Source: Clostridium_AD sp047624165 (lineage in GTDB: Bacteria > Bacillota > Clostridia > Clostridiales > Clostridiaceae). From it: 12,974 nt of DNA. The position numbers and the translations under genes were made by a program. Of the stretch, positions 1 through 6,598 are shown one piece after another. How positions within the stretch are numbered: the stretch's first letter is position 1; every line of letters starts with the position of its first letter. The notes below the pieces were generated by a model. It saw nothing but the letters and a program-made list of their open reading frames with translations, had not been told where the DNA came from and made no database searches. The stretch is taken from the NCBI GenBank assembly GCA_047624165.1, contig JBLHPD010000138.1:1-12974 (forward strand). Reading direction: 5' to 3'.

Positions 1-281
1 TTGCACCGTGCAGGCTTGTTTGCTATGCCTATTTTTATTGCAAACCACTCTCTGAGCATAAAATTTATAGTTCTATAATGAATCTATAAAAAACCAAGTT
101 TTAAATATTAGTTTCCGTGACTACTCTCTTAAGTATATTAATAAACTTTAGTTATTTTGTCATAGCCTATATATAACCATAATTCTACAAACATTTATCA
201 TTTCCCTTCTCATTTGGAAAAAAAGAAAATAACACCAATATCAAAAACATTTATATTTTAATTATCTATTAAAGATTATTA

Positions 282-310
282 TTGGTAATTTATTAAATAT
301 ATTGTATAAT
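282..310 (+). promoter_or_regulatory. sigma-A promoter of adk
   Basis: TTGGTA (282-287) and a perfect TATAAT (305-310) are separated by 17 bases, the ideal spacing for the housekeeping sigma factor. Transcription would start near 317, leaving a leader of about 130 nt before the adk start. The preceding bases, 1-281, are AT-rich with no gene, RNA or repeat I can support. The only structure there is a small inverted repeat, GTTTGC...GCAAAC, around 18-45. Confidence 0.7.
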
Positions 311-316
311 TAGTAT

Positions 317-449
317 GTATTATTTTTTATAAATATAGAAAGAAAGGTAGGTGAAAACCTGCATCGTGGACAATTATTTTCCCATGATACCACCATTCTA
401 TTACTGAATAGAGTGCTAAGATTTACGATTTTAGGTAGCAGGCATTAAT
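317..449 (+). promoter_or_regulatory. Structured 5' leader of adk, possible riboregulator
   Basis: Four back-to-back hairpins can be drawn by eye. A is 347-362, six pairs capped by a GAAA tetraloop. B is 363-369 with 382-388, seven pairs and a 12-nt loop. C is 394-402 with 407-415, nine pairs and an ACTG loop. D is 416-422 with 428-434, seven pairs and a 5-nt loop. Each contains one G-U pair. In addition, CCTGC (358-362) is complementary to GCAGG (438-442), which is the ribosome binding site region 7 bases before the TTG start. That closing helix would wrap B, C and D into a four-way junction and cannot form together with hairpin A, so the leader could exist in an open and a closed state. I do not recognise it as a known riboswitch class. 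The structure is seen in the sequence; the regulatory role is inference. Confidence 0.45.
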
Positions 450-1106
450 TTGAGAATGATTTTACTAGGTGCCCCCGGAGCTGGAAAAGGTACTCAAGCG
501 CAGCTAATATGTGAGAAATACAACATACCACATCTGTCAACTGGAGATATATTTAGAATGAACATTTCAAGCTGCACTCCACTTGGTGTGAAAGCAAAAA
601 AATATATTGATAAAGGTCAGTTGGTACCTGATGGTCTAACCATTCAAGTAATAAAAGATAGACTTATTGTAGATGATTGCAAAAATGGATTTTTATTAGA
701 TGGATTTCCAAGAACAGTCTTTCAAGCAGAAGAACTTGGTAAGTTCTTACAAAGTATTAATAGTATCTTAGATATTGTACTTCTAATCGATGTTCCTAAA
801 GAATTTGTAATTGAAAGAAATATAGGGCGAAGGATATGTTCTTCTTGCAGCGTAAGTTACCATGTAAAGTTTAGTCCACCTAAAGAATTTGGTATCTGTG
901 ACTTTTGTGGAGGAAAATTGATTCAAAGAAATGATGATAATGAAGAGACTGTTAAGGAAAGAATTAATGTTTATACTAATCAGACACATCCGCTAATAGA
1001 TTATTATAAAACTAATCATTCTTTAGCTATAGTTGATGGTAGGGATGATATACTTACAGTTTCTAAGAATATCTTCTTAAGACTAGTAAATTTGAGTTTT
1101 CATTAA
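450..1106 (+). CDS. adk: Adenylate kinase, zinc-type, stand-alone copy
   Basis: Catalyses ATP + AMP = 2 ADP in the cytoplasm, balancing the adenylate pool. The 218-residue protein is full length for the long bacterial form. It has the P-loop GAPGAGKGT (7-15), the AMP-binding STGD (30-33), GFLLDGFPRT (80-89), and a LID domain with the four-cysteine zinc site C130-x2-C133-x16-C150-x2-C153. QRNDDNEETVKERI (159-172) supplies the LID arginines and acids, so nothing essential is missing. The start is TTG at 450, giving the usual MR-ILLG N-terminus; an ATG two codons later is the alternative. The ribosome binding site (GCAGG, 438-442) is weak and lies in a predicted stem. Bacterial adk is normally inside the ribosomal-protein operon between secY and map. 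Here it stands alone with its own promoter, so it is probably a second copy, though the rest of the genome is not visible. Confidence 0.95.
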   Translation: MRMILLGAPGAGKGTQAQLICEKYNIPHLSTGDIFRMNISSCTPLGVKAKKYIDKGQLVPDGLTIQVIKDRLIVDDCKNGFLLDGFPRTVFQAEELGKFLQSINSILDIVLLIDVPKEFVIERNIGRRICSSCSVSYHVKFSPPKEFGICDFCGGKLIQRNDDNEETVKERINVYTNQTHPLIDYYKTNHSLAIVDGRDDILTVSKNIFLRLVNLSFH

Positions 1107-1154
1107 AGTAAGGCATAGGTATTAGCTATTTAATCTTAGATTTATTAACTTATA

Positions 1155-1196
1155 AAAATGTAAGCAGATTTGTATGAACGCATCTACTTACATTTT
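1155..1196. terminator. Hairpin between convergent adk and PBP genes
   Basis: A 15-base arm (1155-1169) pairs with 1182-1196 with a single C-A mismatch around a 12-nt loop. The arms begin and end with AAAA/TTTT, and the - strand version runs into TTTTTAT. It lies midway between the two converging stop codons and could therefore serve both genes. The U-tracts are short, so it is a modest terminator. Confidence 0.6.
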
Positions 1197-1267
1197 AATT
1201 GCATAAGAACATGATAATTAGGAGAATAACATTTATCCTCTTTTCGTTAATAGACTTTCTATTACAT

Positions 1268-3958
1268 TTAATTAATACGTTTTAATTCCACGTCATTATT
1301 ACCCTCATACTTTGCCATTCGAGGATCATTTTTAAAATAGCTCTCGTAAATGCCCTTAGCGACATTTGCAGCGTCACTACCATACCCTCCGTCAAATATA
1401 ACAACAGATATTGCAATTTCAGGATTGTCAGCCGGTGCATACCCAACATACCACGCATAATCTCCTCTACCCACTTTATTCTGAATAGCAGTTGTATTAA
1501 ACTGTGCTGTACCTGTTTTACCACCTGTAGGTATTGGAAAATCTCCAAGTGCTTTAGATGCAGTACCATCGGCCCCTGCAACGTTATTCATGCCCTGCAT
1601 AACAAGGTTTCTGGTTTCTTCACTAATATCGGCTTCGTTTAAAACCACAGGTTTTATTTGAGATACTAACTTTCCATTAGAGTCCTTAATGTTATCAACC
1701 AAATGAATTTTATATCTTGTCCCACCATTTGCAATTGTTGATACATAACTTGCCATTTGAAGAGGTGTGAAATTGTCCATACCCTGACCGATAGACGCTA
1801 TATACATATTGTATGGTAAGCTTAAAGAGCCATGACCCTCCTGTACCGCTTGGTAATTTATATCATTTAGAAATGATTTTAAATCACTGGCAGTGATATT
1901 TTCCCCTTTATACTTTGGATCGGCAGCAATTAACTGCTTGAATAAATCCTCGTATTTTTCCTTTGAAAAAGTTCCATTTTTTACAGAATCCCTTATATCA
2001 TTTTTAATTTTAGTTTTTATTTCTGAAAGTTTTATTCCATTATAGATGATATTATCGTCTCCATCTCTATCGTATAAATCTATTTTGAAAAATTTTGCTC
2101 CTGTACCTGAGTCTCCAATTGCTAAATCTTGCTCAATATTCCAAAGATATTGTGATGCTGACAGGTTTTTCTGGGATACTGTATTATATACCTGCCCAAA
2201 ATTTTCGCTTATTTCTATTCCTGTAGAAGGGTTCTTTGAATTAGGATCAGCTCCTAGTCCAAAACCCCATGCATATTTAGCTAAAATATCATCTCCATAT
2301 TTTTCTCTTAATAATCCACCTACATTCATAAAAAATGGGTTACTAGATTTTTCTATTGCACTTACTACGTTTACTTCGCCAAGTGACCCATCTGTATAGA
2401 AATGATTTATTATTCCGCCCCCCATATCAAACTGTGCTTGATCAAGGTAAGTGGAATTTGCATTTATAACTCCAGTTTGAAGCCCTGCAATTGCTGTCAT
2501 TGGCTTAAAAGTAGACCCTGAAGGAATAAGTGACATAGTTGCATAATTATACAAGTATTTTGGGTAGTAATCAAACTTATCATTTCTAATAGTGGTATTT
2601 CCCTTTATGCTTGTGTCTATTGGAAACATAAAATCAATTAAACTCTGTGATTTTCCCTCAGCTTTCGCCATATTTTCATAATCAGGATTAAAATATTTTT
2701 TTGATTGAGCTTCTGTTAATCCCTGCGACGTAGAAAAATCATTTGGATTGTACCCTGGCAGACTAGCAAGTGATAATATTCCACCCGTATGAATATCTGT
2801 GACAATAGCTGCTCCTCTTGTAGCGTTTGATACATTTAAATCATTCACAATTCCTTTACTTTGTAATAACTTCATTTCACTATTTAAAGCGTTTTCTGTA
2901 GCATATTGCAAATTTGCATCTAAGGTAAGCTGTACATTATTTCCAGGAACTGCCTTCTTACTAGAAACTTCATTTATCGCATCTTTTCCTCCATTATCTC
3001 CCTTAAGACTGCTTTCCATCGCAGCTTCAATTCCAGAAACTCCCACATAATCCGCACTTATATCATAACCCTTTGCTGAATATTTCGCCTGATCTGCAGA
3101 GCTTATTTTACTTATATATCCTAGTACTGATGAAGCAAGCTGTCCAAAGGGATATTGCCGTGTAGGCTGACTTTCCACTTTAATTCCAGCTAGTTCTGAG
3201 AGACTTTGCTCGAATATAAGGGCTGTATCTTTCTTTATATTAGTTGCTATGTTAATTGATTTGTATGAAGAAAAAAAATTCATTTTTATACCATCTTTTA
3301 CAATTAAATATCTTCTTATTGTGGCCGGTGTTTCCTGTATATGCAAACTCGAAACTCCTTTTATTACACCATAATCCTTAAGAAGTTCAATATATATTTG
3401 CTCTGGTGTTAATTTCAAAAGTTCATTATTAAGCTGAGTAGTTTCATCTTCAGTTAAATCAGCCTCTTTTTTATTTTTAAATTTTTCTTTCAAGATATTC
3501 TCTTGAAGCCATCTATCTTTTAAAAATCTTAACTTCAAGATTTCTATTGTCTTAGGATCACTTGAACTAAATTCAAATCTGTATGGTGCAATTTTCAAAG
3601 GAAAGCTATCTGTCTGAGTTTCTCCATTTTCATCCAAAATCTTAAATATTTTTTGTAGTGTTATAAATATCTGAGTACCAGCCTTAGTTGAATTTGTATA
3701 TGTAAGATTATAACCTGGTACTACCGTTGCAAGGCCTATTCCATTTTTATCTGTTATGAGACCTCTCGGTGCCTCTACTGTTATAATATTATTAATGCTC
3801 GCTTTTACTACATCCTTATAATATTGTCCATTTAAAACTTGTATATCATATAATTTTGCAATTATTGTTGAAAACATAGCTAGCATAATTATAAATAGAA
3901 CATTATACCTATTAATTTTCTTTCTCTTTTCCATTTTATTCCTATTATAAACTTTCAT
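1268..3958 (-). CDS. Class B penicillin-binding protein, PBP2-type transpeptidase
   Basis: A membrane-anchored DD-transpeptidase that cross-links peptidoglycan outside the cell. After a short basic N-terminus, residues about 19-37 form the single membrane anchor. A PBP-dimer/pedestal domain follows (about 55-340), then the penicillin-binding transpeptidase domain. All three active-site motifs are present: STFK (482-485, catalytic Ser482), SSN (538-540) and KTGTA (814-818). At 896 residues it is longer than the roughly 630-residue E. coli PBP2. Extra length lies in the pedestal (about 100-200) and in a charged Lys/Asp-rich stretch (about 620-705) between SSN and KTG. The start is supported by AAAGGTGAG ending 8 bases before the ATG. 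No rodA, mreC or mreD lies beside it, unlike the usual elongasome PBP2 locus, so it may be an additional PBP used at a special stage such as sporulation; that is inference. PBP2 is more likely than SpoVD/PBP3 because no PASTA domain follows KTG. Confidence 0.9.
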   Translation of the reverse strand: MKVYNRNKMEKRKKINRYNVLFIIMLAMFSTIIAKLYDIQVLNGQYYKDVVKASINNIITVEAPRGLITDKNGIGLATVVPGYNLTYTNSTKAGTQIFITLQKIFKILDENGETQTDSFPLKIAPYRFEFSSSDPKTIEILKLRFLKDRWLQENILKEKFKNKKEADLTEDETTQLNNELLKLTPEQIYIELLKDYGVIKGVSSLHIQETPATIRRYLIVKDGIKMNFFSSYKSINIATNIKKDTALIFEQSLSELAGIKVESQPTRQYPFGQLASSVLGYISKISSADQAKYSAKGYDISADYVGVSGIEAAMESSLKGDNGGKDAINEVSSKKAVPGNNVQLTLDANLQYATENALNSEMKLLQSKGIVNDLNVSNATRGAAIVTDIHTGGILSLASLPGYNPNDFSTSQGLTEAQSKKYFNPDYENMAKAEGKSQSLIDFMFPIDTSIKGNTTIRNDKFDYYPKYLYNYATMSLIPSGSTFKPMTAIAGLQTGVINANSTYLDQAQFDMGGGIINHFYTDGSLGEVNVVSAIEKSSNPFFMNVGGLLREKYGDDILAKYAWGFGLGADPNSKNPSTGIEISENFGQVYNTVSQKNLSASQYLWNIEQDLAIGDSGTGAKFFKIDLYDRDGDDNIIYNGIKLSEIKTKIKNDIRDSVKNGTFSKEKYEDLFKQLIAADPKYKGENITASDLKSFLNDINYQAVQEGHGSLSLPYNMYIASIGQGMDNFTPLQMASYVSTIANGGTRYKIHLVDNIKDSNGKLVSQIKPVVLNEADISEETRNLVMQGMNNVAGADGTASKALGDFPIPTGGKTGTAQFNTTAIQNKVGRGDYAWYVGYAPADNPEIAISVVIFDGGYGSDAANVAKGIYESYFKNDPRMAKYEGNNDVELKRIN

Positions 3959-4002
3959 TTTGATGTACTCACCTTTTCCTAAAAATTATTTGCAACTTTA
4001 CT

Positions 4003-4011
4003 ATTATATCA
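4003..4011 (-). promoter_or_regulatory. Extended -10 promoter of the PBP gene
   Basis: Read on the - strand this is TGATATAAT, a TGn-extended -10 with a perfect TATAAT. There is no good -35 at 17 bases (AGAATA), which fits an extended -10 promoter. A small inverted repeat, ATCAT...ATGAT, overlaps it just upstream. The start of transcription would be about 35 bases before the PBP start codon. Confidence 0.5.
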
Positions 4012-4148
4012 TGAATTTTCTATGATATTCTTAACTTATCTAAAAATTAATAAATGTAACACAATAGATTTGAGTTAAATTCAAAACCTTTAATTTTATA
4101 TATCGCTTGTATGATGATTTATAACATTTTATTATGTTAATCACAATT

Positions 4149-4925
4149 TTAATTTGTTGTTGATGAAAGAAATCTATAATATATGCCGGCTAAATATTTA
4201 AAATCCAGACGTGCAGCTGAGTCTAATAAATACGCGGATTTTTTTGCTTCATCTACTCTATATTCATTTAATGCAGCAATTATATCATCAGCATTCCCGA
4301 TGCCAATGCCATGTCCGAAATAATTTTTTTTCCCTATATCTATAACATTTTCTCCTTGCCATTGGGGCTTTGCTGGATTTACATCTGGATTATAAAAGTA
4401 TCTTCTATCCCCTGGTAAATAAGCACTTCGTTTTTCTAAATAACCTACCTCCTCAAGAATATCGTCTATGTAATGCCAATTCATTAACTGTATTTCAGGA
4501 AATAACTCATTGAAAAGTTTCTCAGAAAATATATTAAGCAATGCTTGATAATAAATAATAATCATTGCAGTAGCACATTCAGTACCATATTTAGAACTAT
4601 TTATAGAAATATCCTCAATAGCAGCACTTGGAGTTATTCCTTTTTTTAATATAAATCCACCTTCATCAGTACGATCCCAATAATCAAGGTTACACATTGA
4701 TTTACGAAAGGTTTTAAAGGCCATATTGCTATTATTGAGTCTTATAGCAGCAATAACAATATTTTTTCGTAATTTTAGTTCAAACTGCAATTGCTTTAAT
4801 GAATCATATTCATACCGCTCTTTGCTTAAATCCATTATAGTAATGATATCTCTTTCAATACCCTTTTCTTTATATTCATTTGTAAAAGTATCAACATTAA
4901 CAATATTGCTAGAAATTATAATCAT
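4149..4925 (-). CDS. tgl: Protein-glutamine gamma-glutamyltransferase (spore-coat transglutaminase)
   Basis: Forms epsilon-(gamma-glutamyl)lysine isopeptide bonds between proteins. In Bacillus subtilis the homologue Tgl cross-links spore-coat proteins such as GerQ. The 258-residue protein matches the compact Bacillus Tgl (about 245 residues) along its whole length as I remember it: a LQFELKLR-NIV-AA segment (46-60), TECATAMIIIYY (115-126) holding the catalytic cysteine C117, W150-H-Y, and QWQGENVIDIG...YFGHGIGI (188-209). The Bacillus catalytic triad Cys116, Glu187, His200 corresponds to C117, E192 and H205 here, with the same 13-residue Glu-His spacing, so the enzyme should be active. It has no signal peptide or membrane segment, as expected for a mother-cell coat enzyme. 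GGAGGG sits 7 bases before the ATG. It lies 48 bp after the unknown 252-aa gene on the same strand, probably in one transcript. No convincing sigma-K promoter was found by eye. Confidence 0.92.
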   Translation of the reverse strand: MIIISSNIVNVDTFTNEYKEKGIERDIITIMDLSKERYEYDSLKQLQFELKLRKNIVIAAIRLNNSNMAFKTFRKSMCNLDYWDRTDEGGFILKKGITPSAAIEDISINSSKYGTECATAMIIIYYQALLNIFSEKLFNELFPEIQLMNWHYIDDILEEVGYLEKRSAYLPGDRRYFYNPDVNPAKPQWQGENVIDIGKKNYFGHGIGIGNADDIIAALNEYRVDEAKKSAYLLDSAARLDFKYLAGIYYRFLSSTTN

Positions 4926-4973
4926 TTATTACCCTCCAATATCCCTTATATTTAGTTTAACAAATATCAATTG

Positions 4974-5732
4974 TTAAGCTCTTAACCTAGTTTCTGCAAT
5001 TCGTATTTGGTTAGTTATAGAATGGTTAATCCATAAATCCCAGAAATATATGTTTTCATGATGAATTCCTAGTGAGCATGTTGCTAGAAGCAGTTTGTTA
5101 TCTTCATCTATATTGTTAAAATAACCTAATAAATTATTTTCTCTTGCAGTGTATGGTATGAAAGGTTCTCCAGTATAAAGCGATATCCGTCTGTACAGAT
5201 ATTTAGCATCTAAAGCTATACTATAGGATTTAGGCTTACTGGTTCTCTGAAAACTTTCTCCCGTAAAATATAAAAAGGGATAATTCTCTTCAATCCAATT
5301 ATAAAAATCTATATATTGTTTTTTACTACCTTTTACCATAGTCATATCTATAGAAGGTACAAATTCTAAAAGTTTGCATGCTAGTTTAACGTCATTTACG
5401 TCCTCTGAACCTAAATAATTTGCGATTAACATTAAGCTATATGGATCTCTTGCTTGAAAAAAAGCCCAGATTAAATCATGAGTAAAAAGACCTGCTCTGT
5501 TTCTAAAAAAAATCATATCTACTATAATAGGTAAAATTGTTTTATCCTTGTGAATTTTTATTAAGAGTATTGCAGTAAGATCTAAGAATTCATCATTTTC
5601 ATCGTTTAGTCCATACTGAACTATTCCTCTTTCAAACATACCTTTCAAAACAGGATAAGCCATTTCTCTATAATTAGATCCTAAATATTCACTTTTCGAA
5701 AAACTTGAGGTATTTATACTATCTAAACCCAT
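4974..5732 (-). CDS. Unrecognised 252-aa helical protein upstream of tgl
   Basis: I do not recognise the family. The product is soluble-looking, with no signal peptide and no convincing membrane helix, and is rich in Leu, Ile, Tyr and Asp. Residues about 20-130 read as successive amphipathic helices (for example YPVLKGMFERGI, DLTAILLIKIHKD, KLACKLLEFV), reminiscent of a HEAT/ARM-like helical stack without clear repeat boundaries. The C-terminal half has many aromatics (FYNWIEENYPFLYF, YFWDLWI). The start is supported by AAGGGG 8 bases before the ATG. The only downstream gene is tgl, 48 bp away, and there is no terminator between them. A role as partner, regulator or substrate of the transglutaminase, or as a coat protein, follows from position only. 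Confidence 0.75.
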   Translation of the reverse strand: MGLDSINTSSFSKSEYLGSNYREMAYPVLKGMFERGIVQYGLNDENDEFLDLTAILLIKIHKDKTILPIIVDMIFFRNRAGLFTHDLIWAFFQARDPYSLMLIANYLGSEDVNDVKLACKLLEFVPSIDMTMVKGSKKQYIDFYNWIEENYPFLYFTGESFQRTSKPKSYSIALDAKYLYRRISLYTGEPFIPYTARENNLLGYFNNIDEDNKLLLATCSLGIHHENIYFWDLWINHSITNQIRIAETRLRA

Positions 5733-5785
5733 ATAATCTTCCCCTTCATTTTTTATTCTAGATTTTCATATAAATAAAGAGCCAT

Positions 5786-5791
5786 ATTATA
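5786..5791 (-). promoter_or_regulatory. Weak candidate -10 for the 252-aa gene/tgl unit
   Basis: TATAAT on the - strand lies about 55 bases before the start codon, downstream of the terminator of the preceding gene. The matching -35 (TATAGG at 17 bases) is poor and the surroundings are extremely AT-rich, so this may be chance. A sporulation sigma factor would be expected if tgl behaves as in Bacillus. Confidence 0.25.
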
Positions 5792-5839
5792 TAATATTAT
5801 CAATCTATCCTATATGTTAAAGATATTACTGAAATAATC

Positions 5840-5869
5840 AAAAAAAAAACAGATGATTTCCTTCATCTG
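5840..5869 (-). terminator. Rho-independent terminator after the 143-aa gene
   Basis: CAGATGA (5850-5856) pairs perfectly with TCATCTG (5863-5869) around a 6-nt loop. On the - strand the stem is followed by ten consecutive T. It lies 56 bases after the stop of the 143-aa gene, separating that gene from the downstream 252-aa gene and tgl, or limiting read-through into them. Confidence 0.85.
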
Positions 5870-5924
5870 CTTTCGGTTAAACTTCTATTCTCTTTTTTTG
5901 TCTGGTTCAGATGCCATACATGAT

Positions 5925-6356
5925 TCAAATACCTGATATAACTTCATTCAATATTCTACTACAATCACTAGTTAAGTAATCCAATGATACTTCTCCTCTT
6001 ACAAACCTAAATTCCCCTATTGTCATAAGTTCATCTTCTGTTAATTTTCCAGTTTTAAGTAAATACCGTAGTTGCATTTTATGTTGATTTAAGTCTTCCA
6101 AAACTAACCCATCCGCAATCATTCTATCACCGTCAAAATTCAATTCAAATATGTCCTCAGCCGAAAAATTATTGAAAGAATTACTTTTAATAATCGGAAA
6201 GATTCTTAAAAGTACATTACTTGTCGGGTTAACTTCAAAAGCATTGTATTTTCCATCAATATGTTCTTTCCTAATTATAAAAGCTTCAGCATTCAAAGCA
6301 TTACATTGAATTATTGAAGGCAACATCTTTCTCAATGTTACATGTCTCAATATCAT
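5925..6356 (-). CDS. Unrecognised 143-aa protein
   Basis: I do not recognise this gene. It is a real coding sequence by its ribosome binding site (GAGGAG six bases before the ATG), sensible composition, and the strong terminator just past its stop. The product is soluble with no signal peptide or membrane segment. Residues 3-25 (RHVTLRKMLPSII followed by an Ala-rich stretch) faintly recall the N-terminal 'H-x-T...LPSIL' pattern of some ADP-ribosyltransferase-fold proteins, but I see no later matching catalytic motif and give this little weight. The C-terminal part (about 70-143) alternates acidic helices and short strands. It is upstream of the 252-aa gene and tgl on the same strand but separated by a terminator, so it is probably its own transcript. 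Confidence 0.7.
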   Translation of the reverse strand: MILRHVTLRKMLPSIIQCNALNAEAFIIRKEHIDGKYNAFEVNPTSNVLLRIFPIIKSNSFNNFSAEDIFELNFDGDRMIADGLVLEDLNQHKMQLRYLLKTGKLTEDELMTIGEFRFVRGEVSLDYLTSDCSRILNEVISGI

Positions 6357-6521
6357 AATTTTCTCCTCTTATTTAATATTTTTTTAGATTCTTATAACTT
6401 AAAGATATTAAATTACTTTCTTTAATTTTCTTTATTTTGAAATAATATACAAATCAAATACCATATTACCATAAAACAGCATTAAAACAAAGTTTAGCAA
6501 TCAATTTTCTCTCTAAAAGGG

Positions 6522-6551
6522 TTGAATATATACCGCAGAGGGGTATATAAT
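6522..6551 (+). promoter_or_regulatory. Promoter of the MFS exporter unit
   Basis: TTGAAT (6522-6527) and TATAAT (6546-6551) are 18 bases apart, a good sigma-A promoter. Transcription would begin near 6558, about 40 bases before the TTG start. Confidence 0.7.
6527..6549 (+). promoter_or_regulatory. Operator-like palindrome within the exporter promoter
   Basis: TATATACC (6527-6534) and GGTATATA (6542-6549) are perfect inverted repeats separated by seven bases. They fill the spacer and overlap the -10, so a protein bound here would block RNA polymerase. AT flanks around C- and G-tracts resemble operators of the CsoR/CstR/FrmR repressor family. Assignment to that family is inference, and no such regulator gene is in the window. 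Confidence 0.5.
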
Positions 6552-6598
6552 AAAGCATGAAATGATATTTCGTCGATAAACAAAGAGGAGGAGAAATT

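Noticed and set aside
18..45. Inverted repeat GTTTGC...GCAAAC as a terminator
   Set aside because: Six pairs with a 16-base loop and no T-run after the stem; too weak, with no gene seen upstream.
1..78. Open frame from base 1 to a TAA at 76-78, possible tail of a gene to the left
   Set aside because: Only 25 codons, no recognisable family; adjacent frames are also open for similar lengths, so it cannot be told from chance.
381..394. ATACCACC in the adk leader as a T-box core
   Set aside because: On the + strand the core would have to read TGGNACC; here there is no AGTA/GAA specifier loop, no antiterminator pairing and no terminator before adk.
2046..3050. Open frames on the + strand inside the PBP gene (2046-2399 and 2799-3050)
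   Set aside because: They lie antisense to a gene with clear motifs, have no ribosome binding sites, and their products are low-complexity hydrophobic or Ser/Pro-rich strings.
4080..4148. Terminator downstream of tgl
   Set aside because: Only a weak AACAT...ATGTT hairpin with no T-run on the - strand; not enough to call.
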